64,000 nucleotides of DNA from Saprospiraceae bacterium (GTDB lineage Bacteria; Bacteroidota; Bacteroidia; Chitinophagales; Saprospiraceae): the NCBI GenBank assembly GCA_020631235.1, contig JAHDHQ010000005.1, positions 101,182 through 165,181 on the forward strand, in the 5' to 3' direction. Shown here in pieces: positions 16,043-26,693 of this stretch. A program made the translations under genes and the position numbers. How positions within the stretch are numbered: position 1 is the first letter of the stretch; the number at the start of each line of letters is the position of its first letter. Below the pieces are notes generated by a model. The model saw only the letters and a program-made list of their open reading frames with translations, was not told where the DNA came from and made no database searches.

Positions 16043-19000
16043 CGAATGGTAAAATCATCATCTGCTTCGGCAAAATTTTCATTAAATTTCATGAGTGGTA
16101 TGGTGATATAGAAGTTGGAACCAGTCCCGGCTACCGAATCAAAATCAAGTTTAGCATTAAAGCTGTCGAGCATATTAGTGGCGATAGCAAGCCCAAGACC
16201 ACTGCCTGAAGATTTGGTCGTGAAATTAGGGCGGAATATTTTTTCTTTCATATCATCTGTGATTCCGACACCATTATCGCTTACTTGTATGACGGCATCT
16301 GATCCTTGGCGATATAATTCGATGTTTACCCAGCCATTACGATCATTTGGAATGGCTTGTATAGCATTTTTGACAAGGTTGTTCAAAACTCTTATTAAAT
16401 GTGTTTTATCTGCAAAAACACTTAGGTCATTGAGCGGAATGCTCATTTTGACATCGATATCTTCTCGTTTTCTAAATAAATCATGGATTGTTTCGATGAC
16501 TTCGTTCAGGACTACTTTTTCGTTATTAGCTTTTGGTAGTTCGCCAAAGTTGGCAAAAGAATTGGCTATGCCCGATAGATTATCTATTTGTTCGATGAGT
16601 GTATTGGATATTTTTTGCACGAGTTCCTGGCTATTTTCAGGTTGGACTTTTATGGCTCGACTCAAATATTGAATCGATAATTTCATGGGTGTTAGAGGAT
16701 TTTTTATTTCGTGTGCTACTTGTTTTGCCATTTCTCGCCATGCACCATCACGTTCCGTTTTTGCTATTAGTTTTGCACTTTTTTCTAATTCCAATAGCAT
16801 GTCATTGTAGTTGTTTATTAATAGACCTAACTCATCATTCCTTTGCCATTCTAAGGATTGGTTTTCCTTCCCTAATTTGATCTCTTTCATTCGAGTAGCT
16901 AGTGTGCTGATCGGTTCTGTGATAGATCTTGCCATAGCAATGGCGATTGCACCAGCAATAAGAAATAAGAATACATAAACATTAAGCAGTGTGCCTAAAA
17001 AATCAAAGATTCTGATTCGACTATTAATTTGTGTTTGCTTTATTTTCAGGGAAGCATAAGCTACTGCATCGCGATATAAGATAGGGAAGTAAGTATTTCT
17101 GTTTGCTGTATTTATAGTAATGGGTGATTTTTGATTTTTAGTTTTTAAGTGATGATAGGCTAAAAATGGTAAAGCTACTTTGTCATTTGTATAGCTCAGA
17201 GATTCTTCATTTAAAAGTCTTCCTTCTGGATCGAAAAAATCTAGGTGGATGTTATGAATATTTTCTATGGATTTTTTAGAAGCTAACAGCACCTGCAGCG
17301 CCTCATCTGCACTTAGCTGTTCATTGGTTTTCTCTTGAAAACTAAGGTTTAAGGCAGCAATCTTATCCCTTAAAAAAGAGTCTTCAGTTTGCCTGATTTC
17401 TCTACCTAAATACCAACTGGTAATTAATACAATAGAGACAAAGGATAGCACAATGATGCCTATGATGATTACTTGGATTCGGATAGAAAGACTATTCATT
17501 TGGTCAGCCTCAAACCGAAGGGAAACAGGTAGAAAGGGACTGACTCGATCTAAGCTAAAAATGAATGCGACGAGCAAGACGAACAAACAGAAAAATAGAG
17601 AAAATAAACTTATGGGTTTTACAATGCTAGAAAATCCTTTCTTCGTTATTAATTGTACATCATTATCTGGTTGATAGCAAATGTATGCATCGGCACCTTC
17701 ATAGATTACATCAAGACTCAGATGGTCTAGGAGTAGTTCATTCCACTGCCTTGGCAGTAGTTGGGAGTGATTAAGATAAATGCTGTCTTTATATTTTAAG
17801 CTAAAATCATAGCGCTGGTGGTGTGCTAGTTGCTTTTTCCACTGGATTCCTATTTTGGAAGTATAAGAGGCGCTATCTTTTTTAAAGTTGATGTGTCTTA
17901 AGTAGGTGTTGTTTAATGGCGAAAAACTCCATTGGTCATCAATAATACGTTCGATTAGAAACCCTTGTTTCTGTGAAGGAGATGACGAGACATTGCTAAA
18001 AATACTTTGACCTAGAGAATCTTCACCAAGCAAGACAAGATCTATGATGGGATTTGGTGTTTCAATGTAGTTTGCATGTATAAATTGCAAAATATCTTCT
18101 TTATGTATCCGTCCGATAGAAGGATGCGATCTATATTTTTCTAGCACTTCACTTATCAGTGAATCGGTGATGAATCGTTGAGCGTATTCATGGTTTTCTT
18201 TCGAGTACAATGCATATTCGTCTTGGATAAAAGCAATGCGATCTTTTACCGCTTTACTCGTATCAAAGTGAAATAATAAAATCGAAGTAAATGCAGAATA
18301 GACAATGATCCATAAAATCAGCCATGTGAGCGAGCGCAATGTTGCATCGTAGTATAAGTCATGTAGCAGGAAGTAAATAAGTAAGAAAATAGGGAGTATC
18401 CATGCTGGTCTGAGCTCTACAAATTGATAAGCTACAATACAACTTATGGCGACTACTATGAACATGGATGAATATTTCCAAGTAGCATTAAAAGCTTGCG
18501 CAGTTTTCACAAAGAGTTGTGCAGCTATAAATAGAGCTATATTCCATGAAGCTAAACAGATCATGCTGGCTATCTCGATAAAGCTTATGTTAGATAGTTC
18601 TTGAAAATTAAAGCTGAGCTGTTTGTTGTATATAAGAGTTTGAAATTCATTGATAAATAGGCTAAATAAAACGGCATTTAATACGCCATAAACCGCCAAC
18701 TTCCAAACAGCATCATTTGGTCCAGTCTTTTCTTCATTGTACCAATATTCTAAATCAATACATATCGTGATGACGGTAACGCTGAAAAATAGCATATCTA
18801 GCAGAGAAGGAAGCATATAGCTCAGTTGGATACTTCGATCATTGATAATACTTGGTGCTTCTTGAAACCACGCATTTATGAAATAGAATAACAAGAAAGC
18901 AAGAATAGTAAGACTGATTTTGACGATGTAATTTTGATTGATTTTATGGATCCAAGCCACTAATAATAAAAAGGATAAAAGCACAAAGCAAATACCGAAT

Positions 19001-19509
19001 GTATGCCTTTTTTTATGTGCCTTAGTGGTGGGTTTTACCCAAACATCATCATATAACTCAAAGGCTTCTAAAGTTTGGTGACTAACACGTTTATATTGCC
19101 AGTTTAATTTGCATTGCTTGACGATATACTCTGATAGTGCTTGGCCCTCAAAAAGCTTGAAGCTATATTCCCATTGATAAGCTTTATTTGTTTTGCTGAT
19201 ATTCCATCCATCAGGACTTGGTTCTCCTTTCCAAAAGAGTAAATCATCATCTTTATATATACGGAGTGATGCAAATGGCGGCACTTCATTCAGCATTTGC
19301 TGAATTCCTTGAAGATCTATAGACGCTGGCTCAGCTAATGGGTTTAAATATTGGCTAAACTTATTTTGTAAGTCAGATTCTGCTTTCTTTATAAACGTTG
19401 TAATCTTAGTTTTGTCACTTGTAAAACTAGATGATTGCTCGCTTGTAAGATGTATTCCAGTCGAAACACTTAGGCAAAGCAAGGACAATATGATAAGTAT
19501 TCTTGCCAA
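16039..19509 (-). CDS. Very large orphan membrane sensor histidine kinase
   Basis: 1156 aa. Order: an N-terminal membrane anchor and exported region (to ~165), about seven transmembrane helices (~170-415), a long extracytoplasmic-type region (~420-615), more helices near 620 and 670, another extracellular loop, and a last helix near 850. Then follow HAMP ([14 protein letters not shown]), the phospho-acceptor [15 protein letters not shown] and a HATPase domain with [17 protein letters not shown] and [13 protein letters not shown]. The kinase core resembles NtrY-type kinases, but the multi-span front half is far larger than usual. No response regulator lies beside it. The stop overlaps rfbA's stop by 4 bp, and rnpB is divergent from its 5' end. 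Confidence 0.85.
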   Translation of the reverse strand: MARILIILSLLCLSVSTGIHLTSEQSSSFTSDKTKITTFIKKAESDLQNKFSQYLNPLAEPASIDLQGIQQMLNEVPPFASLRIYKDDDLLFWKGEPSPDGWNISKTNKAYQWEYSFKLFEGQALSEYIVKQCKLNWQYKRVSHQTLEAFELYDDVWVKPTTKAHKKRHTFGICFVLLSFLLLVAWIHKINQNYIVKISLTILAFLLFYFINAWFQEAPSIINDRSIQLSYMLPSLLDMLFFSVTVITICIDLEYWYNEEKTGPNDAVWKLAVYGVLNAVLFSLFINEFQTLIYNKQLSFNFQELSNISFIEIASMICLASWNIALFIAAQLFVKTAQAFNATWKYSSMFIVVAISCIVAYQFVELRPAWILPIFLLIYFLLHDLYYDATLRSLTWLILWIIVYSAFTSILLFHFDTSKAVKDRIAFIQDEYALYSKENHEYAQRFITDSLISEVLEKYRSHPSIGRIHKEDILQFIHANYIETPNPIIDLVLLGEDSLGQSIFSNVSSSPSQKQGFLIERIIDDQWSFSPLNNTYLRHINFKKDSASYTSKIGIQWKKQLAHHQRYDFSLKYKDSIYLNHSQLLPRQWNELLLDHLSLDVIYEGADAYICYQPDNDVQLITKKGFSSIVKPISLFSLFFCLFVLLVAFIFSLDRVSPFLPVSLRFEADQMNSLSIRIQVIIIGIIVLSFVSIVLITSWYLGREIRQTEDSFLRDKIAALNLSFQEKTNEQLSADEALQVLLASKKSIENIHNIHLDFFDPEGRLLNEESLSYTNDKVALPFLAYHHLKTKNQKSPITINTANRNTYFPILYRDAVAYASLKIKQTQINSRIRIFDFLGTLLNVYVFLFLIAGAIAIAMARSITEPISTLATRMKEIKLGKENQSLEWQRNDELGLLINNYNDMLLELEKSAKLIAKTERDGAWREMAKQVAHEIKNPLTPMKLSIQYLSRAIKVQPENSQELVQKISNTLIEQIDNLSGIANSFANFGELPKANNEKVVLNEVIETIHDLFRKREDIDVKMSIPLNDLSVFADKTHLIRVLNNLVKNAIQAIPNDRNGWVNIELYRQGSDAVIQVSDNGVGITDDMKEKIFRPNFTTKSSGSGLGLAIATNMLDSFNAKLDFDSVAGTGSNFYITIPLMKFNENFAEADDDFTIR

Positions 19510-19608
19510 GATTATTTATAAGTATATAAAAATAAGTAATTAACATATTATATTATAATTTAATATAATGCACTTTAATTTGATTCTTTCCTTTCGATGG
19601 ATAAATTG

Positions 19609-19616
19609 TAGTTTTG
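19609..19616 (+). promoter_or_regulatory. -7 promoter element of rnpB
   Basis: TAGTTTTG matches TAnnTTTG perfectly and lies 4 nt before the first base of the predicted P1 helix. A -33 element is less clear. Confidence 0.6.
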
Positions 19617-19620
19617 TTGC

Positions 19621-20027
19621 ATTATATCGAGCTATCGCTGTCCAAGTAAAATTGGAGAGAGGAAAGTCCGGACAACGAAGAGCACCATACCATCTAACGA
19701 ATGGAATTCACGTAAGTGAAGCTAGATAGTGTCGCAGAAAATAACCGCCACTTATACTTTTGTATTTGAGGTAAGGGTGAAAATGTGAGGTAAGAGCTCA
19801 CAACTTGTTTAGGTAACTAAGCAGGTGGATAAACCTTATGGGTTGAAATGTCATGTATATTCAGGTGTGGGGATTTAACCCATATATGACTTGCTCGGTT
19901 AATTTGTGAAAACAAAACCTGAAGGGGTAGGCAGATTGAACTTGTTTTGAGTCCAACTTAAAAGAGGTCTAGATAAATGATAGCTGTCTTATTATTTAAG
20001 AAACAGAATCCGGCTTATAGATATAAT
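19621..20027 (+). ncRNA. rnpB: RNase P RNA, bacterial type A-like
   Basis: The RNA subunit of the tRNA 5'-end processing ribozyme. The invariant 5' core GAGGAAAGTCCGGACA is at about 19658-19673, the GGTAAGAGCTCAC region is at ~19790, and the 3' core ACAGAATCCGGCTTA is at ~20003. The ends are set by the P1 helix: ATTATATC (19621-19628) pairs perfectly with GATATAAT (20020-20027). The length of about 407 nt is normal. A TAnnTTTG box immediately upstream agrees with the 5' end. Confidence 0.95.
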
Positions 20028-20060
20028 AAAAAAAAGAGGCTGTTACCATGTATCAGCCTC
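20028..20060 (-). terminator. Terminator of the downstream porV copy
   Basis: GAGGCTG / CAGCCTC stem (20036-20042, 20054-20060), followed on the minus strand by an eight-T run. It is nearly the same as the terminator of the other porV copy. Confidence 0.8.
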
Positions 20061-20084
20061 ACTTTTATTTCATGGCTACAGTTT

Positions 20085-21296
20085 TTATTCGATATCCAAA
20101 GAAATAGTAAACCTTAAAGTTTTATCCAATGGATTGTTTTTATTATTAGCTGGTTTGCGATACGATAAATCTAATTCAACTTGTGAAATTTTAGTCCCTA
20201 TCCCAAAAGCATAAAATTGTTTTGCACCCTTTAGCCTAGCTTGGTAAAAATAACCACACCTCACTGCATACTTTTTTGCATTCCAATATTCTAAACCTGT
20301 TCCTACCATCCATTCTGATAATTCTTCTGAGAAGCCTCCAGGAGCATCTGACCATGATTTTAAAATGCTTGGGAAAACATCCAAATCTCTGATGTCATAA
20401 TAATCTGGGTTTTCTTTTAAAACTCCATTTTCAATTATTTGCCTAGCTTGAAAGGTTGGGACCATGAGTTTATTAAAATCCATAGCAAAGCAAAGTGAAT
20501 GTCTAGTAGCTAATTTTAAGTCTAATCCAAATCCTAGCCCAAACTTAGCTGGCAAGAAAAAACTTGATTGATTCAATGGGAAGTATATTTTTGGTCCTAT
20601 GTTGCTGATTGCAGTTCCAATACGGAGTCTGCTAGCTCCATCGTTGATACCTAATTCAGTTTCATAAGTAAAACTTAAATCGAAAGATAAGGCCTTTGCT
20701 GGGCAATTATCCGGAGAAGCTACAGTTAATTGAACAAAATAAACTTCAGAATAAGTGTATCTAGCAGATACACCAGTTGAAAACTTTTCACTTAATTTTC
20801 GAGCATAAGCACCGATTACTTCAATTTCGGTGGCTCTTCTTGTCTTAAGTGGATTGACATTTATATCAGTCGTGTTTATGAATCCTAATGAAAAGTAACG
20901 CAAACTTGTGGCTACTGTTTGTAATTCGCCTACTTTTCTATAACCAGCCAAATGCATCTGCATTATATCAGACAGCCCCAATATAGGGAGGGGAGGCATA
21001 AAACTCATACTTACGTCAAAATCATAATCTGTGAAAGCTAAGCTGGATGCATTGAAATGCAAACTATTAGGTGTTGCTGAAGTGGCTATGCCGACATCAC
21101 CTAAAGCCTCAGATCGAGCGTCTGGAGTAATTTGGAGGAATGGAACGGCTGTATAGACAATGTTCGGAATACATTCACCATTGTAAACCATACAGCCTTG
21201 GTCAGAATCATATACCTGACAAGTTGTATGGCTGTAAATTAGAAAAATGAATACAAGAACCAACATTGCCTTCATGGCATTAAAAGATTTGTGCAT
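20085..21296 (-). CDS. porV: PorV-family T9SS outer-membrane protein, second copy
   Basis: 403 aa; an internal Met eight residues in (MKAMLV) is an alternative start. After the signal peptide the N-terminal motif GCMVYNGECIPN leads to PFLQITPDARSEALGDVGIA, then LHFNASSLAFTDYDF, the start of a FadL/OmpP1-like barrel that runs to the final strand LRFTISLDIE. PorV (LptO) shuttles cargo with sorting domains from the translocon to the sortase and partners PorU. It lies directly after another PorV gene with the same organisation and a matching terminator, so it arose by tandem duplication. This copy is the more diverged in the loops (shorter, lacking the EDVPVANEDWDS insert). Confidence 0.85.
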   Translation of the reverse strand: MHKSFNAMKAMLVLVFIFLIYSHTTCQVYDSDQGCMVYNGECIPNIVYTAVPFLQITPDARSEALGDVGIATSATPNSLHFNASSLAFTDYDFDVSMSFMPPLPILGLSDIMQMHLAGYRKVGELQTVATSLRYFSLGFINTTDINVNPLKTRRATEIEVIGAYARKLSEKFSTGVSARYTYSEVYFVQLTVASPDNCPAKALSFDLSFTYETELGINDGASRLRIGTAISNIGPKIYFPLNQSSFFLPAKFGLGFGLDLKLATRHSLCFAMDFNKLMVPTFQARQIIENGVLKENPDYYDIRDLDVFPSILKSWSDAPGGFSEELSEWMVGTGLEYWNAKKYAVRCGYFYQARLKGAKQFYAFGIGTKISQVELDLSYRKPANNKNNPLDKTLRFTISLDIE

Positions 21297-21402
21297 TGGA
21301 TAGATGGTTTAAGTCAGTTTTTAGATCGTAAGACCCCATGAGAATCCAACGTAAATTCACTGCTCATTGTTACATCCGATAACAGCAATGCTGAAAGTAA
21401 TC

Positions 21403-21437
21403 AAAAAAAAGAGGCTGACACCATTAGTATCAGCCTC
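21403..21437 (-). terminator. Terminator of the upstream porV copy
   Basis: An 11-bp stem (GAGGCTGACAC pairing with the GTATCAGCCTC arm, one G-T pair), followed on the minus strand by eight T. Confidence 0.8.
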
Positions 21438-21462
21438 ACTTTTATTTCGGGGTTACAGTGTT

Positions 21463-22704
21463 TTATTCTACATCCAAAGAAATGGTAAACCTTAAGGTAT
21501 TATCCAATGGATTGTTTTGATTGCTGGTAGGAGCAAGATATGATAAATCAACTCCAATGACAGAGGCTTTTAAACCTACTCCAAACGTAAGGAATCGACG
21601 ATCTCCTTTTAAAGGATTCTCATAAAAATATCCAGCTCTAACGGCAAATTGTTTTGCATACCAATACTCTAAAGCGGCTCCAATATTCCATTCTGTTAAT
21701 TCTTCTGAGAAGCCACCTGGAGCATCTCCCCACGAATTAATTAATCCTGAGAATAATGCTTGTTCTCTATAGTCCGCAATGCCATTTTCTGGCGCAGAAT
21801 CCCAATCTTCATTAGCTACTGGCACGTCTTCTCCTTCTCTTAAAATTTGTTGAGCTTGTGGAGTAGGCACCATCAGTTTATTGAAATCAACAGCAAATGT
21901 CATCATATTATAACTATCAAACTCAAGATCCAAGGCAGCACCTAAACCAAAATTACCAGGAAGAAAATCTCTCAATAAGTTTTGAGTGTAGGTTACTTTA
22001 GACCCTAAATTGGTGAGTGCAGCACCCACTCTTAAATTTGACCCATACGTGGTTAAATCTAGTTCGCGGTTATAAGTAAAACTTAAGTCTACAGCAAAAG
22101 CATTGGCAGGAGCAATAATAAATTGATCCACTCTTTGACCACTAGCAAGGTTTGAATAAATATATTTAGCTGTCAATCCTGCCGCGAAGTTGTCTCCCAA
22201 TTTCCGCGCATATGCTGCAGCTATTTCTATTTCATTAGGTCTGCCCGTTCCAGCTGGGTTTCCGTCTACATCTGTAAAGTTAATTTCTCCCAGTGAGAAA
22301 TAGCGCAAACTTGCTCCTATGGATTGTAAGTCATCTACATTCTTGTATCCAGATATATATCCTAAAAACACATCAGATAGACCAAGGTTTCTTAACCATG
22401 GTGTGAACGTAGTACTTAATGCAAAATCGTTTTCCGTAAATGCTAAATTTGATGCATTAAAGTGCATAGCATTGCTGGTAGGGGATAAGGCTATGCCTAC
22501 ATCTCCTAAACCTCCAGATCTTGCATCTGGTACAATTCTTAGAAAAGGCATGGCTGATAAAACAGTGTTTGGTACACACTCGCCTCCACTTACAAAACAA
22601 CCTTTCGTCTCGTCAAAGTACACTTGAGCAACCTGAGCCTTTAGAGAACTTATACATACACTACATACCATCGAAATGGCAAATAGTAAAAACGTTTTCT
22701 TCAT
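21463..22704 (-). CDS. porV: PorV, T9SS outer-membrane shuttle protein
   Basis: 413 aa. A signal peptide ends SLKAQ. The N-terminal motif GCFVSGGECVPN with two Cys leads into PFLRIVPDARSGGLGDVGIAL and MHFNASNLAFTENDF, hallmarks of PorV. The barrel ends in LRFTISLDVE. It lies 45 bp downstream of porU on the same strand; a TATCTTTA box at 22725-22732 (minus) may give it a separate promoter. porU-porV linkage is the arrangement known from Flavobacterium and supports this copy as the canonical one. The tandem neighbour shares most motifs. Confidence 0.9.
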   Translation of the reverse strand: MKKTFLLFAISMVCSVCISSLKAQVAQVYFDETKGCFVSGGECVPNTVLSAMPFLRIVPDARSGGLGDVGIALSPTSNAMHFNASNLAFTENDFALSTTFTPWLRNLGLSDVFLGYISGYKNVDDLQSIGASLRYFSLGEINFTDVDGNPAGTGRPNEIEIAAAYARKLGDNFAAGLTAKYIYSNLASGQRVDQFIIAPANAFAVDLSFTYNRELDLTTYGSNLRVGAALTNLGSKVTYTQNLLRDFLPGNFGLGAALDLEFDSYNMMTFAVDFNKLMVPTPQAQQILREGEDVPVANEDWDSAPENGIADYREQALFSGLINSWGDAPGGFSEELTEWNIGAALEYWYAKQFAVRAGYFYENPLKGDRRFLTFGVGLKASVIGVDLSYLAPTSNQNNPLDNTLRFTISLDVE

Positions 22705-22749
22705 TAGGTAAATTAATTTTGGTGTAAAGATAAAATATTATAATAAATG

Positions 22750-25700
22750 CTAATTTATTATCACCAGTTTTTCAAAATCACTTTGTCGACTGGTTTCTAG
22801 CATTTGGTCATGTATGCTTACTTGGTATAGATAAACTCCATTCGCTAAACGATTGCCAAAATCATCTCGGCCATCCCACATAATATTGCTTTCACGAAAG
22901 CCTGTTGATTGGGAATATGTATCTATCGTTTTTAATAACTTGCCAGAAAGGGAAAATATTTTAATAAGTATGGAAATATTTGAACCAGCAAGATCATGTT
23001 CGAACATAAATTCAGTGGAAGTGCTAAATGGATTAGGATAATTTAACACGTGCTGCAAACCTTCTCCATCGCCATTGATCACCACAAACTCAAGTATTCC
23101 ACTGTTAGAATTATTTAGATTGTCCCATGCAGTAAGCTCTATATGATGTTTGCCTGGCTCTAATTGGTCCATTGGAAACCGTATACTTCCTGAAGTATAA
23201 TCATCTAATGCTGCCTCGTAGTACTCATTCATGATTAATGGATTTTGCTCATCTCGATCTAAATTGGCCGAGAGATCATGTCCAATGCTGGTGCCACTGA
23301 TATTTATACCATTTTCGTCTGAAAGCTTTGCCAGAAATATGGGTTCGCTGTTGGTAGTCCCCCCATAAACAAATGATTCATCATTCATATATAAGTCTAT
23401 GACAGGACCTTCATTGTCGGAAATCTCATTTTCGGACGAACCTCCTACAATAAAATCGCTAAAACTACCTGCAGCGTCCGTTATTTGATCGGTTGCATAT
23501 AGACTAATCCTGCCTTCTCCATAACTAAAATCTATATCTTTTGGCAACAAGAATGTAAGTTTAAATAAGCCATTTGTGACACTAGCTCTTCCTTTAAATA
23601 ATATATTCTTTCGTTGGTTAAATGTGTAACTCCCACTTCCGATATTGTTTCTAAGTGTGGTAGTCTCAGTTTCTTTATCATAGACAATAGCCGTTAATTC
23701 GCCATTGAAATCTTCCAATAGTTGACCATTGTAATCCTGCACTCTTCCTTCTAGGCTTACGGTTTGTAAAGCCTTTATCGTGTCCGTAAATGACGCTTCG
23801 ATGGGTTTTTCATTAAATTGGGTTAATACAATGTCATGCTTTGGCACATTCAAATACATAAAGGGATCACCTATCAACGAAAACTTCCTTGAGTTTTCAG
23901 AAGATTCTTCATTCTTTGCAGATCTCATGACTTCACCCAAGCGGTTAATTTGACCAGCTTCTTTGACAAATAATCGATCAAATACAGCTTCAGTTAATCG
24001 CTTGTTTCCTGTAGTAAATACGGCTCGGGTAGTAGTTAGTAAGCTTACTGCAGCTCCACTAGGATTTAAGACCGCATGTTCGCCAGCTGAAACAATATGT
24101 GGATCATCGTAGCCTGCAAACGAACAAGTTGCGGTTACCATAAGTGTTAATTTATCAGGGTTGTGTAAATCCTGTATGTGGTTACTTTGAAGCACTCGTT
24201 CTTGAGCCCATCCAGTGGGTCCACCATGACCTAAATAGCATTGGACTAACAAGCCATTTTCTATATTCTTGATCAGATCTTTAGTAACACCAGGATAACG
24301 TTCTCCACCAGGTGTCGTTTCTTGAGGGTAGGCATCGTAGTACACTTTTTTCTGGTTGTATAAAGGAGAATGCACTTCTGTATCTTCAGCAATTGAATTG
24401 GCATCTCCAATGTGTAGAACACCGTCTTCGTCATCCGCAGCAAAACTAATGAAGGTACGCCAAGGTCCTAGAGTGCTTTTCGAACTTTGATAGTGTATGA
24501 GTTTGTCTACTACGGTTGTTGCTTCAGTTATATTGTTAACCGGTAAACGTCCCACAGAAACGTCCAAGAGACCATCTTTTAATACACCTCCTTCATCTTC
24601 ATCCAATAATGCAAAATAGTCATCTGATGGATAAGCGTAAATAGGAGCTAATGATTCATCACTCTCATAAACAGGAATAAAGTTTTTAAAACCTAATTGC
24701 TCATCTAAGTTTCGCTGATCATATGATCCATCTCCAAACAACAGCAAGTAATTAAACTGATCATCACGTTCGTAAATCATTTTAACAAAATCTCGAATAG
24801 CTGTCGGATCTAGTTTGCCAGAACTAAACTCATTAAATATTAAATCTACATCTACAACGGCTATTTCAGCATCTGATCGTTCTCTATAAAAATCAGCTAG
24901 TCGTTCGGCTTGTGGTAAAAAGTCTTTATAACTCACAATAAGATAGTCTAAGCGATCTATTCCATGCAAGTTTTGATTATTGACAGAAGATACAAAAGAA
25001 GGCTGACTGTATTGATTGTTTGGGTCAAAGACGATATATTCTCTTAATTGATTGTTATTATTACTACCAAAACTCACTACGTTATTTTGACTTAAATATC
25101 CGTGATTGATGCATTGAGCTGTGTTTGTAACATCCCAGATTATTAGATCATCTTTATTGCTTTCGATTCTAAAGCCAGTAGATCCGTGATTATACATGCT
25201 CTTTTGTCTAATCATTAAAGGTTTGTTTTCATATACTAATTTATCTTCTGTGCTTAACTCTAGATAATCAATCCAACCTTTAGCTTCCGAATCGTTGTTT
25301 TTTATGTATTCCACCTCCACACTATTGAGCACATTAGGTGATATGTCTTCATCAAAAATGGCTTTTATTGCGTAGGTGTCTGAGACTTCTCCCACATTCG
25401 TGGCATTCATGTTTTTTGATAGTTCAATGTCGCCAATATTGAATTTGACTTTTGTTGTGTTATTGGACCTTCCTGCAAATAAAGCCTTCATTGCAATGGG
25501 CTTATCTAGAAGCGTGTTTGAAAAATCAAATTGATTAGTATAATCATAATTTGTGGTATTAAAATACTGATCGCCAAACCATCTTTTTCCAGAACCTTCA
25601 GTTGAGGCAAAATCACCTAGCAAATTTATTTTATCGATTTCATAGCGCTGGATATTGGTTCCATGACTATAGGTATTAGACGGATCTGTGATGTTGCTTT

Positions 25701-26550
25701 GTTGGTTTAGAGGTGTGTAGTTTTCATCACCTACTTTTAGAAAATAATAGTTGTCTGTAGAGTAAATATTTTTCTGATAAGAATAAGCATTGTCCTCAAT
25801 AAGAATATTATCCGATCCTTCCCCATAAAATAAAATCTCATCCCCTTCATCGAAACTACCATCATTTAAACCTTTCCTAAACGTCCCAATTTCAGTTAGA
25901 TCATCAATCCTGGCTTGATCATTGGCATCTGCTAAATAACCTCCTCCTTGACCAAGAATGATTAATTTATCAGGATTAATGTCGCTTGGATTAATTCCAG
26001 CTTCTTGTAGGAAACTATGGTTTATACTGTAAATGCCATTGGCAGAAATAGAAAATTTTACGATTTCTCCATCAGCTAATTGTGAATTAGTTGTAAATGG
26101 TCCTCGATTAGAATTATTAGAATTATTTTTTATTTCAATGTTGATGTCAAAGGATTTTATGGGAATATATATATCATCAACCAACTGAAAAGGAGAAAAA
26201 CTAATTAAAGCATATCGCTGTCTTTTTTCAGTAGCTAGTTTCACTTGTATATCGTTTAAAAACTGCTTGTCTGAAGTAGCTGGTATTGAAGCATCTTGTA
26301 ATAATTTTATGTTGCTAATTTTTACCTCGATGTCACTAGCTCCATTGGGTACCATGATTTTAGTATCATAGCTTGGATAATTTTGATTTGCGTCGTGATT
26401 AGCGTTTGTAAAGGTAAATTTCGGAGACTTAGCCGCTTCATAATTTTCATTCACCATCCATTGCAGCTGGACTTGATTGGATGTTTGGGCGGTGATCGTA
26501 AAATGAAGAGAAAGTAAGATAAAGTTGATTAGCAAGATTCTCACAGGCAA
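22750..26550 (-). CDS. porU: PorU, T9SS C-terminal signal peptidase (sortase)
   Basis: 1266 aa with a signal peptide (ends ITAQ). The gingipain-like C25 peptidase domain occupies about residues 540-900; the catalytic His is in YLGHGGPTGW and the Cys in VTATCSFAGYDDP. Beta-rich modules flank it. The C-terminus has a sorting-like domain (YPNPFSTSTEF, ending KLVIIN); in known PorU this is retained rather than cleaved. PorU removes the C-terminal signal of T9SS cargo at the cell surface, such as the protease, deiminase and adhesin encoded in this window. It is first in a porU-porV-porV minus-strand run and divergent from the sprF-like gene. Confidence 0.92.
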   Translation of the reverse strand: MPVRILLINFILLSLHFTITAQTSNQVQLQWMVNENYEAAKSPKFTFTNANHDANQNYPSYDTKIMVPNGASDIEVKISNIKLLQDASIPATSDKQFLNDIQVKLATEKRQRYALISFSPFQLVDDIYIPIKSFDINIEIKNNSNNSNRGPFTTNSQLADGEIVKFSISANGIYSINHSFLQEAGINPSDINPDKLIILGQGGGYLADANDQARIDDLTEIGTFRKGLNDGSFDEGDEILFYGEGSDNILIEDNAYSYQKNIYSTDNYYFLKVGDENYTPLNQQSNITDPSNTYSHGTNIQRYEIDKINLLGDFASTEGSGKRWFGDQYFNTTNYDYTNQFDFSNTLLDKPIAMKALFAGRSNNTTKVKFNIGDIELSKNMNATNVGEVSDTYAIKAIFDEDISPNVLNSVEVEYIKNNDSEAKGWIDYLELSTEDKLVYENKPLMIRQKSMYNHGSTGFRIESNKDDLIIWDVTNTAQCINHGYLSQNNVVSFGSNNNNQLREYIVFDPNNQYSQPSFVSSVNNQNLHGIDRLDYLIVSYKDFLPQAERLADFYRERSDAEIAVVDVDLIFNEFSSGKLDPTAIRDFVKMIYERDDQFNYLLLFGDGSYDQRNLDEQLGFKNFIPVYESDESLAPIYAYPSDDYFALLDEDEGGVLKDGLLDVSVGRLPVNNITEATTVVDKLIHYQSSKSTLGPWRTFISFAADDEDGVLHIGDANSIAEDTEVHSPLYNQKKVYYDAYPQETTPGGERYPGVTKDLIKNIENGLLVQCYLGHGGPTGWAQERVLQSNHIQDLHNPDKLTLMVTATCSFAGYDDPHIVSAGEHAVLNPSGAAVSLLTTTRAVFTTGNKRLTEAVFDRLFVKEAGQINRLGEVMRSAKNEESSENSRKFSLIGDPFMYLNVPKHDIVLTQFNEKPIEASFTDTIKALQTVSLEGRVQDYNGQLLEDFNGELTAIVYDKETETTTLRNNIGSGSYTFNQRKNILFKGRASVTNGLFKLTFLLPKDIDFSYGEGRISLYATDQITDAAGSFSDFIVGGSSENEISDNEGPVIDLYMNDESFVYGGTTNSEPIFLAKLSDENGINISGTSIGHDLSANLDRDEQNPLIMNEYYEAALDDYTSGSIRFPMDQLEPGKHHIELTAWDNLNNSNSGILEFVVINGDGEGLQHVLNYPNPFSTSTEFMFEHDLAGSNISILIKIFSLSGKLLKTIDTYSQSTGFRESNIMWDGRDDFGNRLANGVYLYQVSIHDQMLETSRQSDFEKLVIIN

Positions 26551-26693
26551 TAATATATTTTGGGGTTTAAACGTTACTTCAATGCTCGTATTGCGACAAA
26601 AATGAAATTAAAAAAGTAATTCCACTAAAAGATATTTAAATTTGTCGTCGCTAGTATAAATAAAATACATTTACTAATCTTAAGCCACTGTTT

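Noticed and set aside
16115-16880. Plus-strand ORFs of 185 and 93 aa
   Set aside because: They are shadows of the histidine kinase coding strand and have no recognisable motifs.
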